From Climacium dendroides (taxonomy: Eukaryota; Streptophyta; Bryopsida; Hypnales; Climaciaceae), in NCBI GenBank assembly GCA_950106755.1, contig OX467087.1:14326047-14390046 (forward strand): a stretch of DNA of 64,000 nucleotides, given 5' to 3'. The translations under genes and the position numbers were made by a program. Shown here piece after piece: positions 23,684 through 36,010 of the stretch (positions are counted from its first letter, which is position 1; each line of letters opens with the position of its first letter). The notes beneath the pieces are model-generated. The model searched no databases and had not been told where the DNA came from. It saw nothing but the letters and a program-made list of their open reading frames with translations.

Positions 23684-23761
<78 letters not shown>
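23684..23761. repeat. Compound (AC)n(AT)n microsatellite
   Basis: An AC run of about 28 bp is followed at once by about 48 bp of AT. The open frames overlapping it are artefacts of the dinucleotide repeat. Confidence 0.95.
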
Positions 23762-23765
<4 letters not shown>

Positions 23766-25212
23766 AAAATTCATCACAACAGTTTTCAATCAATATCATA
23801 TAAAACCATGATTTTTTTAAATCACAAAAGTAGAAAATTGGCTTATTGAAAGTGAAATTTGGTATCCTTGATTGAAATTGAAGTAGAATATAAGATTGGT
23901 GTAAGAATTGCATAAGGTTACATTTGAAAATGAAATATTTATATGGAAAATAAAGACAAACCCTAAACATTTGAGGTACTTGGATTGTAATTGTACATGT
24001 TTCATATAAATGTATTAATTATTGGCCTCATTCATCTATATTGAAACATGATTGCAAACATTATGTGTAGCATATATATAAATAATGAACTAGGATAAAA
24101 CCTCTTCCAAAGCAATGACGCCCGAAAGGACTCGTCTAATTGTAAGATTTGTTTGAAAATAAGTTGGGACATCATTATGGTTCAACAAGAACAAACAAAT
24201 GAAAGCTTGTATAAATGAAAATATGACTAATGAAATCATGACACAATTTGCATTTAATATAAGATACCAAGGTAAACCAACGCAATTTCATTTTCTACCT
24301 AATTCCATCATCCTATCCTACTTTACCATACAACACATCATCCAAATGTGGGCAATTTCTAAGAAAAAATCATTGTAATGATTGTGTGACTTAATTAGAA
24401 TAGTGACAAAATGTTTTTACACTTGCAAAAGGGTAGTTATAGAGATGGAGGATGCATGTTGGAGATAGGATCATTTTAACTTCTTTTTAGCTTAGTGGAA
24501 CAACATACAATATTTTGAACCTCCATAAGTGCCATTAGATACATGGAAGAGTGATTATGGATTGTTTATAGGATGTTCATGATTCCACTCTATGAATGGT
24601 TTTGTAATTTTAGGGTAGATCACTTCAAAAATTCACAAGAAATTACAATTTTAACCTTTAAAGTTCTAAAGTTGTAAGGGTGACTCTTGAGGTTTTGGGT
24701 AGGCTTATGTGATCTCAATTCATGACATGATTTTTTGAAACTTTTTTAGAAGATAGGAAATTAGATTATCTTTTTAGATATATAATTTTTATTTTAAACG
24801 GTGCCCAGAAACAAATGAATTTTTTCCGCTAGATTCTCATCTCAATTTTTCAACATAAAAAATTAGAAAAGCAAAATCAATAGTGAAAAAAATTTGAGTT
24901 AAGAAGATTCAAAGCCAAAAAATTTAGCCAATTAAGGCATAAAATAAACTTGTTTTCTTCACTATGAATGCAAATATCTTGTAGTGTACGCGGTCAAAGT
25001 TTTTAAAACTTTTTCTACACATTCTTATACTAGTGTAGTATAAGATCTTGTAGTTAGATACATTTAAAAAAAACAAATAATTTTTTTTTCTCTTTGCAAT
25101 AGAAATGACAATTTTAAGTAGATTTTGATGGAAAAAAAGCCTTAGGACTTTTAGAGTTAATCAAAACATTATAATTCCACTTGGGTTTGGTTTATGAGAC
25201 AAGCACACACCT
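23762..25212. other. AT-rich intergenic DNA, no gene supported
   Basis: I see no reading frame of note, splice chain or structured repeat. This block separates the repeat-rich region from the first CC-like gene segment. Confidence 0.55.
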
Positions 25213-25317
25213 CTGAAAAAATATGTGCCTCTTGGAGTTGGCCCAAGTCTGAAAAATATGTGCCTCTTGGAGTCGGTTATTCAGAAAATATGTGCCTCTT
25301 GGAGTCGGTTATTCAGA
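25213..25317 (+). repeat. Three tandem copies of a ~34-bp unit
   Basis: TCTGAAAAA(A)TATGTGCCTC followed by TTGGAGT(T/C)GG is repeated three times at 25,213, 25,248 and 25,281. The third unit ends at TTATTCAG. The repeat lies at the point where composition becomes less AT-rich ahead of the CC-like gene. Confidence 0.85.
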
Positions 25318-26292
25318 TTGCTAGTTTGCATGCTAATAGGCTTATAGTTCTAGCCACTATTCCCGCAGCATTTCGCTTGCGAGAAAGACGACAATCTTGC
25401 CAGGGTTTTCCAATTCAAAACACGGAGTAAACAACAGCAGCGGCCCACTTGTAAGTTTAAGTTAAATCTCTTCATCACAGCAGCAGCGCAGCAGCAGTAC
25501 AGGTAGTCAATGCACAGATATCAATTAAATGCTTATCTATCAATTGGCACGTGCACATTACAAAAAACATTAATTCCCTCCCACCCACTAAAGCTGCTTT
25601 GGACTGACCCAAGCCAGCCAACATCTGTCTGGAAAAAACAAGCACACACAACAAAAAATCCTCACTGCCGTGTACAAAACAAGCTCAGTTTCGGGTATCT
25701 TTATTAACTTATAGCTATTATTACTGGTAATCCAAACCAACACAGCCAGACTGATGCAATCAGTCACTCTGCTACAGTTTGTTTTAGTCCTATTTATATT
25801 TATAAATGTCACAACACAAACCCACCTTAAACACGGTCTATTCTACAGCTGCAATTAATATGATATCAAACGGTATAAGCACAAGGAGCCAGACTCAAAT
25901 CTCGAACTTCTAACCAAGAATATTATCATAACTAAGCTTACACTCACTGCTACACACGCATCTTCCAGTACTGTATCTACACTTCCCCCCCTCCCTGCCG
26001 TCAGTTCCAAGGCACTCGTAGCTAGAAATACAAGGTAAAAGAAAAATACCGAGTGAAGATCACCGACAAAAACCTGGACTGTATGAAATTGGGCTAATGA
26101 GATTGAACCCTACCTTAAACCCTGGGCTGTATGTTATGAAACCACTGACAGACTCGATCGAGAGCGCCCAAGAAACTCAACCTCTTTTGTAAAATACAAC
26201 CATAAGGAAAACTACTGTAAAGAGTACTGAAACCTTTGAAGAAGCAATATTGAATTCAACCGAGAATTTTCTAGTAATTTAGGGTTGGCTAA

Positions 26293-28551
26293 CTAAGAAG
26301 ATGCATTGGGGCACGCCAGTTGTTGCACTTTCCATTGCGTCGGCCCTCCTGCTGCGAACTTGAAAGTGCAGGCGACATGGCCGCTGAATTTGTTCTTGAG
26401 CATTTGGCCCATCACGTAAGCTCGTGTGAAGACGGTGCCCTCCAGTTTCAAAGTCACGCCCCCGCCGGCAAAGTTGTAGCTTTGGTCGAAACTGGGGCCG
26501 GCGCCATGAAGGAATTGCTTGTCTGCAGTGATGGCGACGGCCACCTTCTTCGTGGAGCTTCTTGGCAGGTAAAATGCTTTGAGCTGCACACACGGAGCGA
26601 GAAATTTTACGTCAATTTCGTTGATTGAGTACCCCTTTTAAGGACGAAGGATTCATGATATTAAAAAACCGACTATTTTGATTCGATTGATCATACTCTG
26701 GAAAAGATCATGTAAATGGAGGTAAGTCTTTACAACAGTAGTTTGAGTGAAGGACACTGCAATTTATTGGTTTAAAAAAGGAATTATTGGAACAAATACA
26801 AATCTTCATATCAAATCTTCAAAACATTGTGCACCACGAAGCTAGGGTTTCCAATCTCATTCCCCTCCTGGCTCCGTGAGCCATTCCACTTCATATCCTT
26901 CCTTCCTTAAGGGTTTAGGGTTCACGACACCATTTTAATGGAAATCAGGCCAATTTAACCCAATTCACTTTTGGATTCGAGTAAGTACCTGGCCTCCGGC
27001 TAAGGAGAGGTCGAGGTACTTGAATCCCAGTGGAGAGCCTTTGACGTGATACCCAAAGAACCGGGACGGATTGTAGAGCTGCAGCGTTGCGGTGGAGTTG
27101 AGTGACGTCACCATCGTCGGCACTCCCGAGTTATCAACTCCGTCTTCTAAGCCGAAGTAGGAAAACGCCACATTCTGCACACCACAAAGAGCAACATAAA
27201 ATTAATACGTGAGGGAGAATGATGACGTTGATTTAACCAAAGTCATAAAATTCAAAGTACCCCAGTACAAGGTCAAGAGAAAACTCTAAAACAGTCAATG
27301 AAAACCAGGGTGTCAAGGGAAAACGTTGGTTTGAAAAGAATCTGTGTGGCATGCTACCATCGTTTGAGATATCAAGGTTAATTTCAAGCTACATATTTGA
27401 CGTGGGATTGGACCCTTGGACCCTTGAATGCGTAAAATCTACTGTGGATTATCGATCTCAGGCACATTATCCCACCCCTAATTGCACATGATTTTGCTTC
27501 AAATTTTAATCTTGTCGCTTCGACTTTACCCTATGCAATCTAATATGGAGTTAAACTACACTCAGACGCACTGTCGAGGCAACAGGCAAGTTTGGCTAGC
27601 TGTCTCCAACAATTCCAAGTCAATCTGGCCAAGTTGATCGATTCTAGGCAACCTCCTAACAGACATGCAGTTAGTAGCAATTCAAGCCCATCGACAACAG
27701 GTTAGCAACAATTGTGCTAAAATCCACTATATACCGCTATTTTCAATGTACAACCGGCCTGGCTATTCCAAGCCCTTAAACCTTAGGGCCCAATGTGCAA
27801 AATTTAAGATGATGCGCGTTCCTAGATTGATGAAGGAAAAGGTCCGAAGGTCACCTGTATGGTGAATGGAGACTTTACATGAGTTTAGGCAAGCACTAGT
27901 GTTTTGGTTGACTACTGAAGTTGGAACTCGCTCTACAGGGGCTAAAAAAGGACTGACATTTCCAGTGGCGTTTGCCGTGCCCAGACAGACGTATACATAT
28001 ACCTGGACGGTGACGTGCGGCGCCTTGGGCATGGTGACGGCCCAGAACAGCAACGCGCCGGCGAAGAACACGACCGCGGTGAAGAAGAGGGCTATCCACA
28101 CCAAGCAGCAGCGAGACAGCCGCACCTTAGACTTCTCGCCCGCCGCGCCTTCCTCCTCCTCCAGAATGGTATTCCCGGGTGCCCACGGTCGGTACGAGCC
28201 CTTCTTCGCGACGCCGCCCGCGGCCTTGCCCCCCGGCTGCGGCAGCACGCGCCGCGACCCGGGCTTGGGCGTGTGTGCGCCAAACGGGAGCGAGTCCATG
28301 GATGCCTGCTTGAAGTGCTTGCAATTGGGATGCAGCGGGCTCGCAGACGGGCTCTCCCGCGGCGTGGCCATGGCGCGCGAGAAGCTCTGCGACTGCGACA
28401 TCGAGTCGCCGTCCTGAATGGAGTCGCGCGAAGGCGACTGCACGAAGTAGACTGGGTGGCCGTGGCGCGGGGGCGACAGCGGCGGCGAGGTCATCGCGCC
28501 CAAGCTGGCGTCCGAGTCGAACGAGGCACGCATCCGCCCGTACCGCGACAT
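26293..28551 (-). CDS. CC-like (companion of cellulose synthase family) LEA_2 membrane protein, paralogue A
   Basis: Three exons (28003-28551, 26989-27174, 26293-26583) join in phase 0 and give 341 residues. The N-terminal ~145 residues are Pro/Ser/Arg-rich and contain HPVYFVQSPSRDS (33-45), the signature I know from the Arabidopsis CC1/CC2 family. An EEEE patch, a basic RLSRCC stretch and one membrane helix at about 149-172 follow. The rest is an LEA_2-type beta domain (NPSRFFGYHV, LSLAGGQ, FTRAYVMGQM). In Arabidopsis the CC cytosolic tail binds microtubules and supports cellulose synthesis under stress; the same role here is inferred. Family members usually have about 300-350 residues, so length fits. 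Exon 1 is markedly GC-rich, so long antisense frames appear there. The start is the first ATG that keeps the conserved N-terminus. Confidence 0.88.
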
Positions 28552-29660
28552 GGCTGGTCGAACGCAGAATACCACTAATTCACGTCGTCAATGACGCTGC
28601 AGTTCTTTGTCTCTGACGCTAACATACAATGCGGGAAATGTCGAAACCTAGCTCTGTGCATGCCCGTCCCGGTCTTGACGCGGACTCCAGCAACGAGGCT
28701 GATTCTCTGCAAATGAGGGAGTTGAGCTAGTTCTGAGGGTGGAAAGACACGAATTTGTCTGGGGTTCACGTGAAATAGACACCAGCTGGCTGCAGGTATG
28801 TATACCGTCAGGGTTGGCAGGCCGGCTCACGGGAGCGAAATGGACACGCAATGCGCGAGCTGGAATTACTGTGCAGCGTAAAACCAAGACATGGGTCGAA
28901 AGGCGTTGGATTTTAAGGACGACGAACTAGCTAACAGTCGCATTTTCATGGCGAGAGGTTTGCTTTCAGAGTTGGAACCTGGCAATCAATCTCCTATATA
29001 TCCCTCTCGGTCTCTCTCGCTCCCTATTCTCCTGCGTGCAACACACGAGCACCAAAAATGTCAGCACAACAGCACACAATAGAATGTACTCACAGTCAAA
29101 CAAGAACCAACTTATCAAACCTTCAAGGCTTCAACCACTTAGGGCTCTCTGAGCACGCCGGGAACCTACATTGATCCAAGAACAACAGATAGACAGGCCA
29201 ATTCAGGCAGCTCGCTTGCAGGACCGACAGTACGTCTCATCCACGCATACAACTAACTCGTCATTGGTGCAGACCGAAGCCCAGAATGACTCAATATTAC
29301 AATGCGCCCCATAACTCGATCCCCTGCCAAGCACCTCGAAGGACTGCAGGAGCTTCAATTCTTCAGGTGGTCAAAGCGCCACCGACCCGGCCCTCCTCTT
29401 GCGCTTTCGCTGCTAGCTGGAGCTAGCTAGCTAGCTGCACCTGCAGTCTGCGAGACAAATTTGCATGAAAGATACGCAATGTGCAGACTGAGACCTCCAC
29501 CTACCTTATTAATTGATTGACTTGTCCTGCAAGCTAAGCAGCTGCCAAGTTAAGGAATCCCCGTCCCCGATGCTAATGAAACCTGTGATGATTGACGTAC
29601 AAGCGCACTCACAGCTCGACCTAGCCTTCCGGATCGGGGAGGAGCCAGCAGGCGCGACCA

Positions 29661-29675
29661 GGTGCCTATATATCT
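29661..29675 (-). promoter_or_regulatory. Candidate TATA box of CC-like paralogue A
   Basis: CCTATATAT lies about 1.1 kb upstream of the start codon of paralogue A. A CCTATATAT at 38,701 lies about 1.0 kb upstream of paralogue B. Matching placement in duplicated flanks suggests a retained promoter element with a long leader. Another TATATA at 28,995 is closer and is an alternative. Confidence 0.28.
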
Positions 29676-30485
29676 CTATGAAGCTTTGCGACAGGCAGGG
29701 CGGGAGGCAGAGTTGTAAGTTACTGCGGATGAAGGTCGAATTGAATGGGGAGAAATGCAATACAATACTCTGCAATATTGCAATGCAAGCCGATGCAGGA
29801 CTGCAGGAGCTAGTGAGCTGCTAGAACTAGTGAGCTGCAGGCGCAAAGCAAGCAAGCAATGCAGAGGCTGCCAGCCGCTTTCCCTTTCCATACAATGGAT
29901 GCCCACCCCCACCTGCGATCCCAACCATGGCTGGCGGACGAAATCGACGGTCGTTCGTTGGTACGGACGAACGAAGAAAAAGGGAATTACGGCCGTTCGT
30001 TCACTGGAACGAACGGCGAGGCACTGTGTATGCGCTGATCAATGTTCGGGGAGAATTGCCAGTTAGTTCATTGTTAGCTGGTGGAATTGGGAAAAAATTG
30101 GTGATAATTTGAAAACATTTTGAATTTTTTTGAAAAAATGACAAAATATATAAAAATTTCATTTGGAGTAAATGACAATGAAAAAACAGACTTTGTACTT
30201 GACAAAACAATTCAATATGGGAATTGAAGAAAAATAGTTGAAGAATATGGGAATTGAAGAAAAAATATCCCAAATGATGGGGTTGATAGTGTTAAGGAAG
30301 CCATCTTAGCAATTGTATATAAAGTTAACTATACAATAATAGAATACCACCATTTTTTATACCCATTGTTTCATGGTAAAGAGTTGAAGGACCCTTTTAT
30401 TCCTCAATGATAAACATATATTAAATGAATCTTGTTGCAAAGACATATTGAAATCATGAAAATTTATTTTCTTTTTTTCCCTTGA

Positions 30486-30657
30486 TGGGGAATTTCATTA
30501 AAATGGCGAATATTCTGTGACTTTGACATACCACAATTCAAACTGGGCGATCTGAAATCTAGTACACTAATAGATTTCAAACCGCCCGGTTTGAACTGTG
30601 GGAATGGCTTACTATGAAAATGACACATGGAATATTGTCATTTTAATGAAATTTCCC
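30486..30657 (-). mobile_element. Fold-back MITE family B, copy 2
   Basis: This is the reverse complement of the element at 9,032-9,206. The ends read TGGGGAATTTCATTAAAAT and its inverse. The inner inverted repeat is GATCTGAAATCT against AGATTTCAAACCGCC. It has no coding capacity. Confidence 0.8.
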
Positions 30658-32048
30658 ATCTTGGTTTTTGAAGTCTTCAAGAATTAGTTATGATTTTTTG
30701 AAGTGAGAGCAATTAGCTTTCTATTTGTGTTCACTACAAGGGACAAAACTTAAGTCTTTTGAGGAAGTTAGGAATAGTAAATAAATAAACACAATATTCA
30801 TTGTTTCAAATATAATAGTACCTAATATGCAAGTCTCACATAAATTAAAAATATCGAGGTATATACAAAGTATTTGGATGTGCTATCATTGTAAATTTCA
30901 TTTGAAAATTTATTAAGACTAAATTGAGAACAATTGTAAGAACTATTGCATCAAAAAATTACATAAGAAAGATGCATTGGGAACACAAAGTGAAAACATT
31001 AATTACTAATCTTCCCAAATATGATAAATTGACATTAAATAAAATTCTTAGAAATAACAACTTAGGCAACTATCTTTTATGTTGTCAGTTGATATTTGAA
31101 TTCTTCTTTTATGTATCTTTTGTACATAAAGTGGGTCTTTGCATTGTTTGTGATGGAGCTATCTTTTGTTTTTTTGCTTCAACAAGTTGTTGATTTTTGG
31201 TTTAGAAGTTATAACTCAAGTCAAAAACTCTAACTATGTAGTTAAACATCCACTACAAAATTGATTCCACCCACTTGACAAGTCTTTTTGATCGGTCAAA
31301 CTAATTTACATAACACAACTTACATATGCTTTTCAACCTATGCGTATGTATCACTAATAATAATGGATAGGAAGTCTTTAAGCACCAAAGTATAACAAGA
31401 GAGCTTATTGTCCACATGGATGTGTACAACCAAGCTCTCCTACTATAATATGGTGCCCAACGATCTTCTTTTCTATAAGTGTCATCACCCTAACTACAGT
31501 AAATAGAACAAATATATTCCATACCTAATGGACACAACCAACATTCTTTGCCAAATATTTATTTAATTTATGAAAAATATTTAGTCAATATTCTATAATT
31601 TTCTATTTTTTCTCATACAAAAAAAAATCTCTAAATAAATTTTTCAAAAATCTAGCATCCATTTTTAAAGTAATTTTTTGCCAACCTTAATAGTCGTGTA
31701 TAATATATCCCCTTTCTTATCGGGAGGTCGATCTTCTCATGGTACATACTCATTGAATTGCTACAAAATCTTGAGATGTTGTTATATTGTATCCAACATC
31801 TAGGATTTTTTTTTTACCATCTATTTTCTTGAATTAGTTCCCATTTTGAATTGATTTTTTCAAGTACCAAGTCCATTTTCCTCTCTATTATTTTTACTCT
31901 AAATAGAAATTTTTATAGATTTTATTCTCTACGATTTTTCTGATGTTTACAAATTGCAACCATTTTTTTTTTCTCAAGTATTAATTCTACCGGTCAACTG
32001 AATGAACTAACTGACCGGGTTCTATTGAATGAACATTGGTTGTCTCCT

Positions 32049-32130
32049 TTTTGGATGAATACTGTACGCAGTCTTGGATGAATATTGTACGCAGTTTTGG
32101 ATGAATACTGTACGCAGTTTTGGATGAATG
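32049..32130 (+). repeat. 23-bp tandem repeat, about 3.5 copies
   Basis: TTGGATGAATACTGTACGCA is repeated with a 23-bp period from 32,049. The last unit is truncated at GGATGAATG. The second unit has one or two base changes. Confidence 0.9.
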
Positions 32131-32319
32131 TCTTCCAATTTTCGTCCACGGATGTATGTATGTCCGATCTGTCGCTCCAGTGAAGCGAACGTCAGTTTAT
32201 TAAGAGAAAAAAAACAGAATTCAGGGGGACGTTGGAATAATAAGTAGCTGTCTTTTAAGTCTGATCAGCCAGTATGACACAAACTTCACTTCAATAAAAA
32301 CTTTAAAAACAATTATCTG

Positions 32320-32736
32320 ACGACCTATTTCCAACCACTTAAAGCAATTCAGTGGGAAAAAAAAATTTCCTCTGAATTTTTTTTCATGTAGGGAAATAGA
32401 TTTTAAGAAGGATTCATAATTTTTGACATTTTTTTTAACTATGAAACAAAATTATCATGAATTTTTTTTCGTGAAGATTTTGTTTGTCCCATTCTCGATA
32501 TGTAGGCAAATCAATTTTCAACCGTAGGCTACTTACAAATCTAATGTAGGTGATCATTGTGGCATTCAATGTACATATTGTGATCATTTTATGTTTTGAT
32601 GTAAACCTTCATGACATTTGTGCTACTCATTTTGGCTATGTTGTAAGTGAATTGGCATCTATAATAGAGCTGATAAAAAATGGAGGAGTCTAAGTTGTGA
32701 AAATGGGTTGATGGTTGGAAATGGGCCGACTTCCTT
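32320..32736 (+). mobile_element. Diverged relative of MITE family A
   Basis: The left end carries GACCTATTTCCAACCACTTAAA and the right end GGTTGGAAATGGGCCGACTTCC. These correspond to the ends of the elements at 6,254 and 18,790 in the copy-1 orientation. The interior keeps AAGGATTC, AATTATCATGAATTTTTT-like text and CCCATTCTCG. It is more eroded than the other two copies. Confidence 0.6.
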
Positions 32737-32832
32737 TACTGTGGGTAACACTAATTAATATCATCTGGCCACTTTCAACTTTACATAGTGGTTGCATTTA
32801 AAAATTGAAAACTAAAAAAAAAAAAATGTCGA

Positions 32833-32854
32833 GGGTTTAGGGTTTAGGGTTTAG
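32833..32854 (+). repeat. Interstitial telomere-type repeat
   Basis: Three perfect TTTAGGG-type units lie just downstream of the MITE relative and a poly-A run. This is the plant-type telomere motif. Confidence 0.9.
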
Positions 32855-34664
32855 TTGTTCTACCTATAAGCTCGCCCAAGGGATAGCTCTTGCACCCTGC
32901 ATGGTGTATTCTTGAGTACATTGAAAAATGTTGACTTCTTTCCATTACATTAAGAATGATGGTTGGTGTAGGTATCCACACTAATTGATTTTAAAATGCT
33001 ACAATTGAAAGATTTTTTTATGTTTGATGAATGCTTTTATATATGAAAGCTTAAAACCAATTGTTGTGGATAATAGTAATTACCATTATTAGAATATGGG
33101 TCAAAATAGCCAAAGTTGTGTTATGTACCAATGGAACAAAACTACTTCATGTCAAAATGGGTGGGTTACTTGTTTAAAACATTGCTACAATATGAGAATT
33201 TCATAATATTATTAACCAATGGTGGAGGGGGCCCTTTTGCTCCCTCCAAAAGTAGGAGCCTCCAATGTTGCAACATCCTAGCTAGCCAATGACTCTACAA
33301 CTTTCCATTCAACAAATGACACTAGTGTTATAACTTTCCAATTGCCCAATGACTTTTTGCAAATTAAATTAAATTCACTTATAAGGATCAATGGCGGGAT
33401 TATCACGATGTCCAAAGGAGAATGTTTTTGCCTAGTTAATAATGTGATGTGATGTGGCATTCATATTTATAGAATGTCCAACAATGACCTACGAGTGGAA
33501 AGTAAACACTTTTTTTAAAGATCCACATGTTTTAGGTACAATGAAGAATTAACCTAGTCTTGAAAGATGCGAGGTTTAAAATTAAGGTTTGGGATTTTCT
33601 TTAATTTTACCAACTATTTTTCTTCAATTCCTATATTCATTTGAGCTATTTTTTCAAGTATCTAGTCTAGTTGTTTTATCTATTCAAACTCTAAATAAAA
33701 AATTTATAGATTTTTTCACCATTTTTTTTGGTAGTGTTTTCAAATTGCAACCAAGGTTTTTCCCATTTCCACTAGCTAACTTTGGATTAGTTGCCGGGTT
33801 TTCATAAACAATATTGTGAGGTTCAAATTTTGGCAAGTACAATAACAATTTTTTTCCATGCCGTCAACAAAATGCAAACTTTTGAAAGTCCCTCCAACCT
33901 ATTCTTGTGCTAAGTCCACACAATAAGTTGGAGTGAAGATGGTTTTAGAAGGTGGGTTGCTTGTCTTATGTACCCTACTACACTTTTGCAACTCATTATT
34001 GAGAGTGCACATAAATATAAAGACTAAATTTGTTGTATTGAATGTAATCAATAAGTGGCTAATTTATCATATTCAAGTAATATAAATTGGTGTAAGAATT
34101 CACCTTTGACTATTATAGAATTTATTTATTTATACTCTTAACTCCTATTGTTTCAAGGCCTTTTTCCATCAAAAAAATACTCAAAACTACTCTTTTTATT
34201 GCATATAGTATAAAAATAAAATAAAACTTTTCCTTTTGATATCTAATTGTAGGATCTTGCACTAGACTATTATAAAAATGTGCGAAAGAAATTTGAGAAA
34301 CTTTGACCATATACCTTGTAAGATATTTGCATTTAAAGTGAAGAAAACAAGTTCTTTTGCATTATGTTTGACTAGATTTTTTGACTTTGAATCTTCTTAA
34401 TTAAACTTTTTTGCAATAATGGTTTTAAATTTCTAGTTGGCTCTCAAATTGGCTCTCAAATTCCATTGTTTGTTGCAATCTTGGCTCAAATCTAATTTTC
34501 TCCAAATGAATGTCCTTTCAAGCTGCAATGGAGCGAACTTTAGCCAGTTCTGTGAACGCTGCTTAGTAAGCTTCGTCCTCATTCACACCTGTCCTTACAA
34601 AAAGAGACTGCAGTTGATCTTCAGCAATCTGCAGATAAGTTAGACGAGAAAACTGACAGGAGAA

Positions 34665-34790
34665 TCAGAAATCGTCCCCATCCTTGCAGTCACCGACCAC
34701 ATGACCTGTCTGGGTAGCCATTTCAGGCAAAACGTTAAGATAATCTTCATCATAAGTTAAGGGAGTACCAGTCCCTGTACTTTCACCGAA
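34665..34790 (-). pseudogene. Possible orphan terminal exon, 41 codons
   Basis: The minus strand encodes TYDEDYLNVLPEMATQTGHV followed by VGDCKDGDDF and a stop, which looks like a genuine acidic C-terminus. The frame opens only at 34,790, after an in-frame TGA, and no good pyrimidine-rich acceptor precedes it. A further protein-like stretch (MNDLNASVKGRSGYEGEG) on the same strand at 35,255-35,338 may be another piece. I do not recognise the family. It may be the last remnant of a gene cut by the segmental duplication. Confidence 0.28.
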
Positions 34791-36010
34791 TCACCAGCGT
34801 TTGCCACTGCACTTCCACCGTACCACAAGAATTGGCCTATGCACAGTCAGAACAAAACAGTACGATCGAAGTTACACAAAACCAGAGCCAAAAACAACTC
34901 TGGTCTGAAGAACAAGCATTCGCAATTCAGGAGAAAAGACGGTAAATAAATGAAGTAATGTGTCTGCAGTAGCAAATCAAATCAACACTTCACTGTGGGA
35001 AGTGAAGTACGTTTTTACTCAGAAGCTACGTTGCATGGATTCAGCAAAATCGAAGTTAAAAAAAAGGATTGGGCTCCGTCTGCAAGGCCGCACTTTCTTC
35101 ACTAATATACTCTATAAAAAAGTTCGTGGAATTTGCTTGAAAGTCACGCCAATCCAATCCAATTCCAACTTACATAAGCGTACTTCACTATACAAAAGAC
35201 CTGACAACAGCCACGGACAGTGCCAGCACCTAATACAATTATGATCAATGCACTAATATCAGCATGTCTGGACCTGAAGAATCTCCCTTCACCTTCATAT
35301 CCAGATCTTCCCTTCACACTCGCATTCAGATCATTCATGAAAATATCACGGTTTTGAGTCAGACAAGGCTTAATAATTGAGCTATTTCTCGCTGCATTTT
35401 AGAACACATACCAAGCCTGCTGTGATTAGGTTCTCCTAAATTATTGATTATAGTGGTGATCCAAACATTCACGGATGTAGACTCAGCTACATTATAGAAT
35501 GATGCTAGAAGTCATAACGAAGCTATTGGTTTCAAATCACCTTGAAAGTCGCAACAAACCCACAGAACTCTTCCTAGTTCTAGTTCAATATCTAAGCAAT
35601 AAAGCGCTGCATTCGGCGCTGCAGTACGAAACTACAGTCACGGAACTTCCAATATCTACACTTCCCTATACTCATTCTAAGTTGTTTGTATCTAGAAATA
35701 CAAGGTAGAAATATCAAGACTTGCAAAACCGCCCCGTGCACTCAATTGTTCAGTGTCCAGGAATTCATCTATATAAAATACAATCAACCATGAGAAACCC
35801 AAGCTATGAAATGAAACCTGAAACCAAACCATGCTTGGAGTCTGACCCATTCCGTTCTCAGCGTTCAGTTGATGATCCAAGTGCCATAGAACACAAAGCC
35901 CTTCGATCAGAGCTTGTTTCAAACACACGATTCATGCACATCAAAGTTCAGCGAGCGAATTTTGCTCTAGAGCTGAATTTCTGATGGGACAACCGCTTCG
36001 TGTTGATTCG

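Larger units (their letters stand above)
25930..30050. repeat. Segmental duplication, unit A (partner 35,630-39,110)
   Basis: The CC-like gene here and its partner share flanking DNA as well as exons. Downstream of the stops both have TATCTACACTTCCC and CTAGAAATACAAGGTA. Upstream both have ACGCTGCAGTTCT and GGCTCACGGGAG. About 1.4 kb upstream both have runs of CGAACGA/TTCGTTCG. The duplication therefore covered roughly 4 kb. The boundaries are estimates. Confidence 0.65.
30660..34430. other. AT-rich spacer between the two duplicated CC-like segments
   Basis: It contains a MITE relative, a 23-bp tandem repeat and a telomere-type tract, each listed separately. The frames at 30,924-31,193 and 33,589-33,807 are low-complexity and show no splice chain or domain. 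I see no gene. Confidence 0.55.

Noticed and set aside
23570..23767. Plus-strand frame ending in HTHTHTHR and YIYIYI
   Set aside because: It is translation of an (AC)n(AT)n microsatellite.
28015..28578. 187-codon and overlapping plus-strand frames opposite exon 1 of CC-like paralogue A
   Set aside because: The stretch is GC-rich, so stops are rare in all frames. The minus-strand frame has the conserved family motif and splice sites; the plus frames are Arg/Ala-rich shadows. The same applies at 37,176-37,769.
30924..31193. 89-codon plus-strand frame in AT-rich DNA
   Set aside because: Composition is Asn/Phe/Ile low complexity with no neighbouring exon chain. It fits chance expectation for AT-rich sequence with few GC-containing stops in that frame.
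35255..35338. MNDLNASVKGRSGYEGEG minus-strand stretch as a gene
   Set aside because: It is too short and has no phase-consistent partner exon; I mention it only as a possible piece of the remnant at 34,665-34,790.
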